Counted from the first letter of the stretch, positions 48,279-57,260 are shown. The stretch is DNA of 64,000 nucleotides from Phycisphaerae bacterium (GCA_030429705.1 JAUIES010000001.1:992001-1056000); one strand, 5' to 3'. Translations and numbers: made by a program. Notes: generated from the letters alone by a model not told the origin.

Positions 48279-48959
48279 TTATCGCCGACGGCGAACAGCG
48301 GCGACACCAAACCCAAGAACACCCAAACCGAGGACACCGGGAGCGGGAATCACTTCAATTGTGGCTCCGCCGAATGTGGCGGGGATAGGTGCACCATCAT
48401 GAACGATCAGGCCGTCGCCGCTGCTGCCAAACACATCGACCAAGCCCTCACCGAGCGCGGTGAAATCGATACGAGCAAACAGGAAGGCGTCAGCTCCCGC
48501 ATCGTAACCTTCGTCAACAAACGCGCCCGTGTTGTTTTGCGACTCGAGAATGCCAGTGCCGCTGGTGACCCGGAAAGCGTTCAACTCGTCAACGAGATCT
48601 GCTGAAACGGTGCCACCGCCGAATGCTTGCCAGCGGTCATCAATGTCGACACCAAAGACCGTGATATCGAAGTTGTACGCTTCGGAGCCGGTGAACCCGA
48701 TCACGCCGCTCACCGAGGTGGCGATGTCGAGAAAAGCCCCGACATTGATGTCTGAATCGGCGGGGCCATTCGTTGTGTAGTACATGTACAACGAGCCGGT
48801 ATCGCCAACATTCATCGTGGTGCTGGCATGCCCGTTGACCGCTCCCGAGTTCAGATTTTGAAACGAAAAGAAGAAGTCGGCAAATCCACTGCCCAAAGCA
48901 GTTCCGGCTGACAATGCAACGACTGATGACGCTGCGACGATCTTTGTAAAACTGAACAT
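48279..48959 (-). CDS. PEP-CTERM-like secreted protein
   Basis: A 226-residue exported protein. It has a signal peptide (FSFTKIVAASSVVALSAGTALG) and a beta-rich body with no named domain, and ends with the sorting-type tail IPAPGVLGLGVLGFGVAAVRRRR: a PAP motif, a hydrophobic helix and a basic end. Such tails are processed by exosortase in other bacteria, though here the motif is PAP rather than PEP. The ATG at 48959 has AGAGG upstream; the longer frame has no family support. The function of the body is unknown. It is transcribed alone to its own terminator. Confidence 0.8.
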   Translation of the reverse strand: MFSFTKIVAASSVVALSAGTALGSGFADFFFSFQNLNSGAVNGHASTTMNVGDTGSLYMYYTTNGPADSDINVGAFLDIATSVSGVIGFTGSEAYNFDITVFGVDIDDRWQAFGGGTVSADLVDELNAFRVTSGTGILESQNNTGAFVDEGYDAGADAFLFARIDFTALGEGLVDVFGSSGDGLIVHDGAPIPATFGGATIEVIPAPGVLGLGVLGFGVAAVRRRR

Positions 48960-49209
48960 ATCTCTGTGTACCTCTCTGGTGATTCGTTGCTGTTCCGGCT
49001 TTATGACACACCCAACCACAGGTTTCTGATCAGAAACACGATGGAACGAAGTATCAGCATAGAGTGGTAGGCCAAAAAAACAATCATAAAAATGGTGATT
49101 TGGTTGCATGTTTGTGTGTTTACATACTGTTTGGTGCCTGATGTTTTCTTCACGTGGCCCCGATAACCACAGCCGACCTTCGTGGCGATGACGGCTCTGG
49201 TTCAGAATT

Positions 49210-49238
49210 GAAAACGCCACCCCTTGCGAGGGTGGCGT
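49210..49238 (-). terminator. Intrinsic terminator of ssrA
   Basis: On the minus strand, a perfect 9-bp stem (ACGCCACCC with GGGTGGCGT) and a seven-base loop are followed by TTTTC. It begins four bases after the end of tmRNA. Confidence 0.85.
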
Positions 49239-49242
49239 CAAA

Positions 49243-49592
49243 TGGAGCCGGGGGGAATCGAACCCCCGTCCCAGAGCAGTCAGCAGGATGCTTCTACGCG
49301 CGTAGTCGATGTATTGAGTCTCGGCATCGTGCCGGCCATCGACAGCCTGCACTTCCGCCCAGCGTCCAAAAACCTCCTCGCACGACTGTCTGGATGCACC
49401 CCAGTCGTACCAGCCTGATAATCATGATCCCCCGCCCCATCAGGCGTCAGGTGGGGGATCGGAAGCGTAATTACGCCGCCATTGCGAGCTGCGGTTTGGC
49501 AGTCATTAAATTTGCGTGCTTTTTACGAGGCCAACACGCCCCTCGGCACGCCACATCAAGCCTTCCCTGCCCGGTCGAAACCTGTCGGCCCC
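49243..49592 (-). ncRNA. ssrA: Transfer-messenger RNA (tmRNA)
   Basis: tmRNA rescues stalled ribosomes and tags the unfinished protein for breakdown. The minus strand starts with GGGGCCGACAGGTTTCGACC and ends with a T-arm GGTTCGATTCCCCCC and CGGCTCC plus a discriminator A; the ends pair over seven base pairs with one G-U. CCA is not encoded. The tag frame runs from the resume codon GCA at 49515 to TAA at 49471 and codes ANLMTAKPQLAMAA, ending in AA as tags for ClpXP-type proteases do. A one-piece (not permuted) form of about 350 bases. A terminator follows directly. Confidence 0.95.
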
Positions 49593-49689
49593 ATATGTCG
49601 AATCACCATCATTCTACGCGCCCCGATACATCTAAGTTCAACATCCCCTGAATGGGTTGTCTGGACTGGGTTGCACAATGCTGCAAAAC

Positions 49690-49726
49690 AAAAAGAAACG
49701 CGGCCCGTCGCAAGGACGGGCCGCGT
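49690..49726 (-). terminator. Intrinsic terminator of the DUF11/OmcB-like gene
   Basis: A perfect 12-bp stem (ACGCGGCCCGTC with GACGGGCCGCGT) and five-base loop are followed on the minus strand by TTCTTTTT. It lies 35 bases after the stop of the OmcB-like gene and is the longest stem of its kind in the window. Confidence 0.9.
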
Positions 49727-49760
49727 CAGATTCAACTGAATCGAATCGCTTCGGCGAGTC

Positions 49761-51434
49761 TTACTCGTAGAAGTTGGTCGATTCGGTTTCGTTCACCGGA
49801 CGGCTCAGTTCGGCGGTGTTCATGGTCACACCAAAGCGAACATCGCCACCTGAGACAGCCTTGACGGTGACTTCAAATGTCACGCGCTCCTTGGCGTTCA
49901 GGACGGGGACCGGAGCGAAAGTGATCGTCCGACCACTGACCTGGTGCTGACCCGAAGCGCTCACGAACTGGGCGTTCTCTTCGAGATTACAGACGATCTC
50001 GATCTGACGATCGGGAGCACTGCCCTGGTTGGTGACGGTGATCCGGTAGGTGACATTTTCACCAACGAGGATCGGGTCATCCATATCGACGACCTCGAGG
50101 AGGACGGCGGGCACACCGAGAACATCGACGGTGCAGCCGTCGGTGGCTGCGTTGGCACACTCGCCAACGACGCGGGCGCGGGCATCGATGTTGCCGCGCT
50201 GGGCGGGCTGAACAACGAAGCTCATGCTGCGGGTTGCACCAGCAGCGAGGCTGCCGAGGTTCCAGCGGACGGTGCCGCCAGCGTTCGCTCCGCCATCACT
50301 TGCGCGGGCGAAGGTGGTACCAGCGGGGACCGGTGCTTCAACAACGGTGTTGGCTGAAGCCGCATCGCCGGTGTTCTTGACAGTCACGGTGATCGGAACT
50401 TCCGGCACGCCACGACCTGCGAGGATGCGACCGGGGCACTCGACATTGATCGTCAACACGGGCTGACGGACGACGGTCTGCTTCGCACCGGCTGAAGCGG
50501 TCAGACCACCATCGGCGGTGGCGGCACCATCGACAGCGTAGGTTCCGGTTGCAGCAGCCTTGGCCATGACGGTGAAGTCGCGGCATTCGCCTGCGCCGAG
50601 GCTTGCGACAGTGAAGCGGACTTCACGGGCACCAGCAGCCGTGGTCAGGCCGTTCGGTAGGGTTTCATTCACGACGACATTTGAAGCGGCACCAGTACCG
50701 TTGTTGCACACGGTGTACTTCACTTCGATCGGGTTACAGAGCAGAACTTCAGGTGTCACAGCGACAGCAAGTTCGATCGCGGGCTTGACGACCAGGATCT
50801 CATTGCAGAGGCTGGTGTCATACGCGACCTTGGCACACGCCTGGATCTTGCCTTCGCTCGGAGCCGAGCCACGGACCTGGATGGTCTTGCTCGACTTGGG
50901 GCCCATGCTGCCGAGGTTCCACATCAGGTTGCCAGCGCTGGCGCTGTCAGGGTTTGGCGTGGCGGAGATGAGCTTGAAGTTATTCGGGACATTGTCCCAG
51001 ACCTGGACATTGTCAAGGTCGAGGGTCGTCAGGTTGGTCACACGCAGTTCGTAATCGAACGGGGTGCCCGCATTGACAACGGTCGGGAAGAACTTTTCAA
51101 CCAGGATGGCGCTCGTGCGAGCATCACCAGTCGGGTAGGCTGCGGAGACGCTGCCGCGACCATCATTCGCACGAACGGGTGCTGGTGTGGTGTCAACGGG
51201 TGCCGGATCGGCAACGCGCGTCGGTGCCGGTGTCGGATCACCACGACGCGGCGGACGAAGTTCCCACCACGGTTCTGGCTGACCCTCGTTCAACTCAACA
51301 GCAACAACATCAACGCGATCATTCACGCCGGTGGTGTCAGTTGCACGCTCTTGATGCGAGCTACAACCGATACCGACGAGCATCGCTGCACTCAACAGTG
51401 CTGCACTCGCAAGTTTCATTCTCTTGGCAATCAT
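49761..51434 (-). CDS. DUF11-repeat, OmcB-like lipoprotein with cysteine pairs
   Basis: A 557-residue exported protein with a lipoprotein signal (SAALLSAAMLVGIGCSS) and a proline-rich linker (about 60-110), followed by at least four DUF11-type beta-sandwich repeats. Repeat text includes PTVVNAGTPFDYELRVTN, EVKYTVCNNGTGAASN, VPITVTVKNTGDAASAN and GENVTYRITVTNQGSAPD. The cysteines come in spaced pairs (SLCNEI, LLCNPI, VCNN, GECRDF, VECPGR). The layout recalls chlamydial OmcB, the disulfide-linked outer-membrane protein, and is shared within the PVC group. A structural envelope role is inferred. The ATG at 51434 has GGAG nine bases upstream. Confidence 0.8.
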   Translation of the reverse strand: MIAKRMKLASAALLSAAMLVGIGCSSHQERATDTTGVNDRVDVVAVELNEGQPEPWWELRPPRRGDPTPAPTRVADPAPVDTTPAPVRANDGRGSVSAAYPTGDARTSAILVEKFFPTVVNAGTPFDYELRVTNLTTLDLDNVQVWDNVPNNFKLISATPNPDSASAGNLMWNLGSMGPKSSKTIQVRGSAPSEGKIQACAKVAYDTSLCNEILVVKPAIELAVAVTPEVLLCNPIEVKYTVCNNGTGAASNVVVNETLPNGLTTAAGAREVRFTVASLGAGECRDFTVMAKAAATGTYAVDGAATADGGLTASAGAKQTVVRQPVLTINVECPGRILAGRGVPEVPITVTVKNTGDAASANTVVEAPVPAGTTFARASDGGANAGGTVRWNLGSLAAGATRSMSFVVQPAQRGNIDARARVVGECANAATDGCTVDVLGVPAVLLEVVDMDDPILVGENVTYRITVTNQGSAPDRQIEIVCNLEENAQFVSASGQHQVSGRTITFAPVPVLNAKERVTFEVTVKAVSGGDVRFGVTMNTAELSRPVNETESTNFYE

Positions 51435-51661
51435 CACCTTACACTCCAAACGGTTTTTTCGAGAAATGCCTCGCCGACAACCGACGCGGCTTCTTGTGAA
51501 TCAGCATTCGTGATCCTCAAGTCGTACCCCCATCACAGAACGCATTGGGGCATCATCGTAGCCGCATCGCTCGACAATGTCTCAGAAAAACCTGACTCCC
51601 TTCGTCGGCTACCGGGTTTTTGAATCGGTTGCGTTGATGTTGCGTTTATATAGAATGGCTC

Positions 51662-52459
51662 ATGCGCATTGCTGTCATTCTGCCCGCCGCCGGTCAATCT
51701 CGCCGATTCCATAACTCCCCGATTGGGGGTGGTTCGTCAAAACTTGACGAAGACCTCGGCGGCAAACCGGTCCTTCAGCGAACGGTCGAACTCTTCCACA
51801 CCCGTGAAGAAGTCGCCGCTGTCATCGTGGCCGGGCCAGCAGAGCCGGACGCATATGAACAGTTTAAACTTCGGCATGGCGATCGGCTTGCACTGTTCGG
51901 TGCGACGCTGTGTCAGGGCGGCCTGCACCATCGAAGTGACTCGGTGCGAGCAGCACTGAAGTTGGTGCCCGATGACTGCACACATATCGCTGTGCACGAT
52001 GCAGCGAGGCCCTGCACACCTCCTGCCCTTATTGATCGTGTGTTTGATGCCGCAGCAAGACACCCCGCTGTGATTCCCGCAATCGCAATTGACGACACCG
52101 TCAAAAAAGTCGGAAGCCCGATCGAAGACGCCGGCGAAGCCGACCCGGTCGCTGCCATCCTCGGTGCTGGAGCGAAAGCCCCCGCGTTGTGCCCGGTTGA
52201 ATCGACCCTGGAACGAAGCGGGTTGATGCTGGTTCAGACGCCACAGGTTTTTGAGGCAGACCTGCTCAGGCGAGCGTACGCGACTGACTCGATCGGTACT
52301 GATGACGCCTCATTGGTTGAAGCACTCGGCGAAGTCGTCTTGACGATCGAAGGCGACCGCCGCAATATCAAAATCACCAGGCCTGGTGATGTGTCTGTTG
52401 CTCGCGCCTTTCTTGGTCTCTCAGGACCGAAGTCACGACCGACGCACAAGCGGTTCTGA
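51662..52459 (+). CDS. ispD: 2-C-methyl-D-erythritol 4-phosphate cytidylyltransferase IspD
   Basis: IspD joins CTP to MEP in the non-mevalonate isoprenoid route. The product has the nucleotide loop MRIAVILPAAGQSRRF, KLDEDLGGKPVLQRTV with the catalytic lysine, the HIAVHDAARPCTPPALID signature and LVQTPQVFEADLLRRA, then GDRRNIKITRPGD. At 265 residues it is a little longer than the usual 230, with an insert around 150-180 (KVGSPIEDAGEADPVAAIL). Its start, with an AATGGCTC leader, lacks a strong Shine-Dalgarno. It leads the gatC-DUF2314-gatA run, 26 bases before gatC. Confidence 0.9.
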   Translation: MRIAVILPAAGQSRRFHNSPIGGGSSKLDEDLGGKPVLQRTVELFHTREEVAAVIVAGPAEPDAYEQFKLRHGDRLALFGATLCQGGLHHRSDSVRAALKLVPDDCTHIAVHDAARPCTPPALIDRVFDAAARHPAVIPAIAIDDTVKKVGSPIEDAGEADPVAAILGAGAKAPALCPVESTLERSGLMLVQTPQVFEADLLRRAYATDSIGTDDASLVEALGEVVLTIEGDRRNIKITRPGDVSVARAFLGLSGPKSRPTHKRF

Positions 52460-52485
52460 TTCAGCCAAGCCGATACACTCCGCTC

Positions 52486-52797
52486 ATGTCAGTCACGCCG
52501 ATTAGCGCTGAAACAGTCCTTGAAGTGGCCCGGTTAGCTCGACTCGAAGTGTCAGCAGAGGAAGTCCCCGACCTTCAGGTTCGTTTGGGTGCCATTTTGA
52601 AGCATGCAGACGCGCTGGCAGACCTCGACCTGGACGAAGTCGAGCCGCTCATCTCTGTTGGTGAATCGATGAACTGCTTTCGTCCGGACACGCCAGACAA
52701 AGCGTTCGATCCAGAGACCGCCCTTTCCCTTGCACCCGATCAAGACGGGTCGTTTTACCGCGTTCCCAAAGTCCTTGGCGACGGAGGCGGCGCATGA
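52486..52797 (+). CDS. gatC: Asp-tRNA(Asn)/Glu-tRNA(Gln) amidotransferase subunit GatC
   Basis: GatC is the small subunit that clamps GatA to GatB. The 103-residue product shows the family pattern: SAETVLEVARLARLEVSAEEV, DLQVRLGAILKHADALADLD, and DEVEPLISV. Its end, SFYRVPKVLGDGG, is also typical. The stop overlaps the next gene by four bases (ATGA), so translation is coupled across a DUF2314 gene to gatA. Confidence 0.9.
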   Translation: MSVTPISAETVLEVARLARLEVSAEEVPDLQVRLGAILKHADALADLDLDEVEPLISVGESMNCFRPDTPDKAFDPETALSLAPDQDGSFYRVPKVLGDGGGA

Positions 52798-53726
52798 GCG
52801 GCTTTTTCCGATTGATCGGTCATGTGGCGCGTCGCTTGATGGGCCGAACCCACGCCGAATCAAACGAGAGCATGGACTCGATCGTCATACTCTTTGATAA
52901 AGACATTGTTTGGTCAGATACCGAAATCATGGATGCACTACGGCGAGCATTCCCACTCAATGCCCCCAGATCGCTCCCGACTGACGAAATGCCGCCTCCG
53001 TCATATGCACCTGATGCCCCCCCTGCTCGCCTGACACCGTTTGCTGTCAATAAACGCGTGGTCGGACTGATGTTCTGCAGGTTTCCTTACACCGACATCG
53101 CAGATGATTCCGCGACGGCGGCACTGAACAGCGCCTTCGTCGATCCGTTCAAATACCATCGAGGTTGGATGGCCTTTGACTTTGTCGCAGGAGAACGTCC
53201 TGATGACATCTACGGCTTTCTCGGGCAGATTGCAGTCGAATTCATGGACAGCGCTTCTCTGGTCTTTCTGCCCGCGTTGTCACTTGGTGCCCGGCCAACA
53301 GCATCCCTCGTCGACGCCATGCAGCATGGCCAATGGGTCGACCAACTCGAAGTCATGGGCCGACTCAAACTCCATTCACGCCCAGCGAGCGATCCGGCGC
53401 TCTTGGCTGCTGCTCAAGAGGCGCAAGATCGCCTGCCCGAGTTTCTTGAAGCATTCGAATCCCAAGCAGGGACCAATTTCAGCATGAAGTTCCCGTTTAC
53501 AGACAGCGACAATACTGAACACATGTGGATCGCCGTCGAAGCCATCACGGGCGACGAAGTGTTCGGCGCACTCGGCAATGAACCCGAGTTTGTGACTTCA
53601 ATCGCAGAAGGAGACCCGGTCACGCGTTCGCTTGCAGAGATGGAAGACTGGCTCTACATGGACGATCAGACCATGGTCGGCGGATTTTCCGTGCGTGTCC
53701 TCCTGGGCGATGGTGGTCGCTCATGA
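52794..53726 (+). CDS. DUF2314 domain protein between gatC and gatA
   Basis: A 310-residue protein of unknown role. The N-terminal two thirds have DSIVILFDKDIVWSDTEI and SLVFLPALSLGA and may match the DUF4261-type region. The C-terminal part (about 225-305) matches DUF2314: NFSMKFPFTD, EHMWIAVEAI, GDEVFGALGNEP and the end DWLYMDDQTMVGGFSVRVL. There is no signal peptide or membrane segment. It overlaps both gatC and gatA by four bases, so it is made together with the amidotransferase subunits. A direct role in the complex is possible but is not known for this family. Confidence 0.7.
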   Translation: MSGFFRLIGHVARRLMGRTHAESNESMDSIVILFDKDIVWSDTEIMDALRRAFPLNAPRSLPTDEMPPPSYAPDAPPARLTPFAVNKRVVGLMFCRFPYTDIADDSATAALNSAFVDPFKYHRGWMAFDFVAGERPDDIYGFLGQIAVEFMDSASLVFLPALSLGARPTASLVDAMQHGQWVDQLEVMGRLKLHSRPASDPALLAAAQEAQDRLPEFLEAFESQAGTNFSMKFPFTDSDNTEHMWIAVEAITGDEVFGALGNEPEFVTSIAEGDPVTRSLAEMEDWLYMDDQTMVGGFSVRVLLGDGGRS

Positions 53727-55081
53727 CTGTGCCCCCCACCGATACGATCAATGCCATCCTCGAACGGTTCGAGTCACAGGCGCCCGCAACTGATGGGCTG
53801 CTCGCTGGCGTCAACATCGCAGTCAAAGCCAATATCTGCACGACTCTTGGCATCACCTCAGCAGCCAGTCGAATGCTTGAGAACTACCGCTCGCCGTTTG
53901 AAGCCACCGTTGTCACTCGACTGCGAAGAGCCGGTGCGAATCTGATCGGTACAACCAACATGGATGAGTTCGGCATGGGCAGTTCAACCGAACACTCGGC
54001 GTTCGGTCCGACCCGGAACCCCTGGGATACCGATCGGGTACCTGGTGGGAGCAGCGGCGGATCGGCCGCAGCGGTTGCTGCAGGCATTGCAACGGTGGCG
54101 CTTGGTTCAGATACCGGCGGGTCGATACGACAACCGGCATCGCACTGCGGCGTGGTCGGGCTCAAACCAACCTATGGCCGCGTCAGTCGATATGGACTCG
54201 TTGCCTTTGCATCAAGCCTCGACTGTGTCGGACCGATCGGCCGCTGTGTCCGCGACTGCGCCCAGGCTCTCCAGATTATCGCGGGCGAAGATCCGCATGA
54301 CGCTACTTGTGCACGCGTCCCGGTGCCGAACATGATCAATCAACTCGATACGCCGATTGACGGACTGCGCGTTGGCGTCGTCCGCACGATGATCAACGAC
54401 CACAATCATCCGGCGGTCAATGCAGTCTGCGAGGCGGCGATCGAACGAGTCAGACGATCCGGGGGGGAAGTCGTCGATGTCGAACTACCGCATGCTGATC
54501 ACGCGGTCGCAGCGTACTACCTGATCGCGCCGGCAGAAGCCTCGTCCAACCTTGCTCGTTATGACGGCGTGCGATACGGCTATCGAGCACCTGCAGACAA
54601 AAACTCCACGCTCGACGAGATGTACACGCACACCCGCACCAATGGCTTCGGCCCGGAGGTGCGACGACGAATCCTGCTCGGCACACACGCACTCAGCAGC
54701 GGGTACTACGACGCGTACTACCAACGCGCACGCAAAGTACGCCGACTGATCAAGCAGGACTATGACCGAGCGTTCAACGAACACGGGCTCCACACCGTCG
54801 TCACCCCGGTTTCACCCGGCCCTGCTTTTCGGCTCGGTGAAAAACTCGCAGACCCCATGGCGCTCTATCTCGAAGACCAGTACACCGTGGGTGTCAGCCT
54901 CGCCGGTTTGCCAGCGATATCGGTGCCCGCGGGCATGACGGACGATCCAAAACCGCTCCCGATCGGTGTCCAACTCATCGGCAAGGCATTTGACGAACCG
55001 ACGCTGTTGCGCGTAGCCGCCACGCTCGAAGCCGCCTGGAGCCAGCGTGATTCATTCAAGCCGCAAGTCGGCATGTGTTAA
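53723..55081 (+). CDS. gatA: Asp-tRNA(Asn)/Glu-tRNA(Gln) amidotransferase subunit GatA (short N-terminus)
   Basis: GatA releases ammonia from glutamine for the amidation reaction. The Ser-cisSer-Lys triad of amidase-signature enzymes is present: lysine 35 in LAGVNIAVKANICT, the cis-serine in GGSSGGSAAAVAAG, and the nucleophile in DTGGSIRQPA. The GLKPTYGRVSRYGLVAFASSLD motif is also intact. At 452 residues it lacks about 40 residues found before the catalytic lysine in most GatA proteins. No in-frame start codon is seen upstream, so the short form appears real. It overlaps the DUF2314 gene by four bases, and its 3' end overlaps the convergent CPBP gene. Confidence 0.93.
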   Translation: MTVPPTDTINAILERFESQAPATDGLLAGVNIAVKANICTTLGITSAASRMLENYRSPFEATVVTRLRRAGANLIGTTNMDEFGMGSSTEHSAFGPTRNPWDTDRVPGGSSGGSAAAVAAGIATVALGSDTGGSIRQPASHCGVVGLKPTYGRVSRYGLVAFASSLDCVGPIGRCVRDCAQALQIIAGEDPHDATCARVPVPNMINQLDTPIDGLRVGVVRTMINDHNHPAVNAVCEAAIERVRRSGGEVVDVELPHADHAVAAYYLIAPAEASSNLARYDGVRYGYRAPADKNSTLDEMYTHTRTNGFGPEVRRRILLGTHALSSGYYDAYYQRARKVRRLIKQDYDRAFNEHGLHTVVTPVSPGPAFRLGEKLADPMALYLEDQYTVGVSLAGLPAISVPAGMTDDPKPLPIGVQLIGKAFDEPTLLRVAATLEAAWSQRDSFKPQVGMC

Positions 55082-56571
55082 CCGATCGACTGCAACAGCA
55101 GATACACCAATGTCAGCAGCGTGCCATTGTGCAATGCGTGTGCTGTCATCGGGGCGATCAACGACCCACGCCATGACCGCATCATTGCAAAATTGAATCC
55201 CAGCGCGATCAGGGGGGGTGTCAGCAGAGCGCCATAGTTGTGCATGAATGCAAACACAACACCGGCAGCGATCGCTGCGACCACCGTCGGCATGTAGCCG
55301 CGCATATGCCGGAACAGCGCGCCGCGGAAGACCAACTCCTCGCACAAGGGCGCCCAGATGGTCGCTGTCAGAAAGAACAACACCAGCATGAGAGTGCTCG
55401 AGCCACCAACGAGTTCGAACATCGGGTTCGACGGCGGCGGAGCGGGCTCACCGCCCTGCATCATCTGCTGAATCGTCATCAGAATCACCACCAGAATCGC
55501 AGCCCCAATAAAAATCGGCAACCCAGCGAGGTAACCCAAAACCCCTGCACCCATCTCTCGCAAAACACCTTTGCCTCGGTGAAGACCGATCGCATGGGCG
55601 AGTTCCGGCATCTTCATCCCGCGCAGCAACGGCCAGAACGGCACCGCCAGAAGACCCCACTGCATCGCAATCGAAACCAGACTCGGCCATTCAGCGTCGG
55701 CAGGTGCGTCGCGGGCAACCACACCGACCACCAACTTCAAAGCAAGGAACCCGGCAACAAAGAGCGTGAACACTTCAAGAAACACGCTGCCCCCACGGAC
55801 AGGCGGCACGAACGACCGTTTGATCCGCCCGGTCGAGATCATCACGATGGCGACGATGAACAACACAAATCCGGCAAGGAGCGCGAACGCGATGAGGAAC
55901 CCAAGCATCGCAACGATGACAAACTGGGCTCCGGGTGTGCGCAGACTCTTGTAATCTGGACTGTCTTCTGCCAAAGAGGCTGTCAGTGCAACTTCAGCAT
56001 AGAACCCATGTCGCTCGCGAAGGCCGTCCGCTTCAACTTCGGATACCACGCCCGCATCGATCGGCGAACCCGTTTCGCCTTGAGCAGCAAACTGATAGAG
56101 ACGCCGAAACGACTCGACATCATTCCAGAACTGCTGGTTCAACGAGCCCGATTCAGGATCGTCCACCCGCTCGTCAGATGGTTCGTCGAGCGAAGGCACC
56201 GGCAACAACTCCGTCGCGGCTTCGGGACCGTCCAGTTCGCCGACAGCCGTCGCCAGATACAACTGCTCACGCTCGTTGCTGGCGTAACTCGACAACATCG
56301 TGGCTGCGTTCGGATCCGACTCCATGAAATCGCCCAGACGGATGGTCATGCGAAACAACATGTCTGATTCGAGTGCGATCGGCTGTTCGCCGAGACTTGC
56401 TGTCGGACCTTCATCGAGTTCGGGTGGCGGGCTGTTCTGCGAGAATGCAACGATGCCGAAGCACAGCAACCCGAACACAATTGCCAGCAGGTGCATCAGT
56501 CGTGAGCCGGGATCGCGCCTTGAGGCATGTTCTGGCGAATCGCTGGTTATCGGGTGTTGAGAATGGGCCAT
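55078..56571 (-). CDS. CPBP-family intramembrane glutamic protease
   Basis: A 497-residue membrane protein with the CPBP (CAAX/Abi) fold at its C-terminal end: motif 1 EELVFRGALFRHMRGYMPT, motif 2 FAFMHNYG, then GFNFAMMRSWRG. Before it lie an N-terminal helix (RLMHLLAIVFGLLCFGIV), an extracytoplasmic domain (about 40-190) and six or so membrane helices. Such proteases process prenylated or peptide substrates; the substrate here is unknown. The large extracytoplasmic domain is unusual for the family. It converges on gatA, its stop overlapping the gatA end. Confidence 0.85.
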   Translation of the reverse strand: MAHSQHPITSDSPEHASRRDPGSRLMHLLAIVFGLLCFGIVAFSQNSPPPELDEGPTASLGEQPIALESDMLFRMTIRLGDFMESDPNAATMLSSYASNEREQLYLATAVGELDGPEAATELLPVPSLDEPSDERVDDPESGSLNQQFWNDVESFRRLYQFAAQGETGSPIDAGVVSEVEADGLRERHGFYAEVALTASLAEDSPDYKSLRTPGAQFVIVAMLGFLIAFALLAGFVLFIVAIVMISTGRIKRSFVPPVRGGSVFLEVFTLFVAGFLALKLVVGVVARDAPADAEWPSLVSIAMQWGLLAVPFWPLLRGMKMPELAHAIGLHRGKGVLREMGAGVLGYLAGLPIFIGAAILVVILMTIQQMMQGGEPAPPPSNPMFELVGGSSTLMLVLFFLTATIWAPLCEELVFRGALFRHMRGYMPTVVAAIAAGVVFAFMHNYGALLTPPLIALGFNFAMMRSWRGSLIAPMTAHALHNGTLLTLVYLLLQSIG

Positions 56572-56680
56572 GGTCCCTCTAGCATCGGCTCTGCGAGGTC
56601 AGATGTCCATTCGAGAGCCACGCGTTCACGAGTTCCGAGCAATTTGACTTCCGTTTGCACCTCGCTAGCCTTTCTCCCAG

Positions 56681-56813
56681 CGCTCGCGAACCATTGGGAG
56701 TTCGGGCTCGAGCGATGTCAGTTCAGTCTTGTCGGTTCGCGAACCGACCCGCCCCGCCCGGTAGGCGGCGTGCTCAAGGTCGTTCACCAGTGAACGGCAC
56801 GAGGAGGTCATTG
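56681..56813 (+). promoter_or_regulatory. Structured 5' leader of rplM-rpsI
   Basis: Between 56681 and the rplM start lie successive inverted repeats: CGCTCG/CGAAC pairing with GTTCG/CGAGCG (56681-56714), a perfect 18-bp palindrome GTCGGTTCGCGAACCGAC (56731-56748), CGCC with GGCG around 56755-56770, and CGTTCAC with GTGAACG (56781-56796) just before the GAGGAGG ribosome site. The order suggests a folded leader that could allow control by L13 or S9, as ribosomal-protein leaders do elsewhere. This is inferred only from the pairing. Confidence 0.5.
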
Positions 56814-57260
56814 ATGCCAACGCATCTCAGACGACAGACTTTCATGGCCAAAAAGGGCGATGTCGATCGCAATTGGCAAATCGTGGACGCAACCGATGTA
56901 TCCCTCGGACGCCTTGCTTCCGATATCGCGGTCGTTCTGATGGGCAAGCACCGCCCTGAGTACACCCCCCATGTCGACACCGGCGACTTCGTCGTCGTCG
57001 TCAACGCGGGCAAGGTCGGGCTCACCGGTCGCAAAGCCGAGCAGAAACTCAAAATGAAGTACACCGGGCATCCGGGCGGGCTCAAGGCCAAAACCTATGG
57101 GCATGTCCGCGAGCATAAACCCGAAGTGCTCATCGAAGACGCTGTTCGTCGCATGCTCCCCAAGAACCGTCTTGGTCGCGTCATGCTGAAGAAACTGAAG
57201 GTCTACCCGGGAAGTGAACATCCGCACGCGTCCCAACAACCCACTCCACTCGGATCTTGA
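56814..57260 (+). CDS. rplM: 50S ribosomal protein L13
   Basis: L13 is an early-assembly protein of the large ribosomal subunit. The product has [46 protein letters not shown]-type family text, [12 protein letters not shown] and [26 protein letters not shown] chose the ATG at 56814, with GAGGAGG six bases upstream; the frame is open to 56655. About 148 residues is normal, with a short N-terminal extension ([16 protein letters not shown]), and an internal ATG at 56844 is an alternative start. rpsI follows 56 bases later, the usual pair. Confidence 0.95.
   Translation: MPTHLRRQTFMAKKGDVDRNWQIVDATDVSLGRLASDIAVVLMGKHRPEYTPHVDTGDFVVVVNAGKVGLTGRKAEQKLKMKYTGHPGGLKAKTYGHVREHKPEVLIEDAVRRMLPKNRLGRVMLKKLKVYPGSEHPHASQQPTPLGS

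Noticed and set aside
55240-56367. Plus-strand ORF of 375 codons, rich in His, Arg and Gln
   Set aside because: Antisense to the CPBP protease gene; composition is typical of the reverse of a membrane-protein gene.
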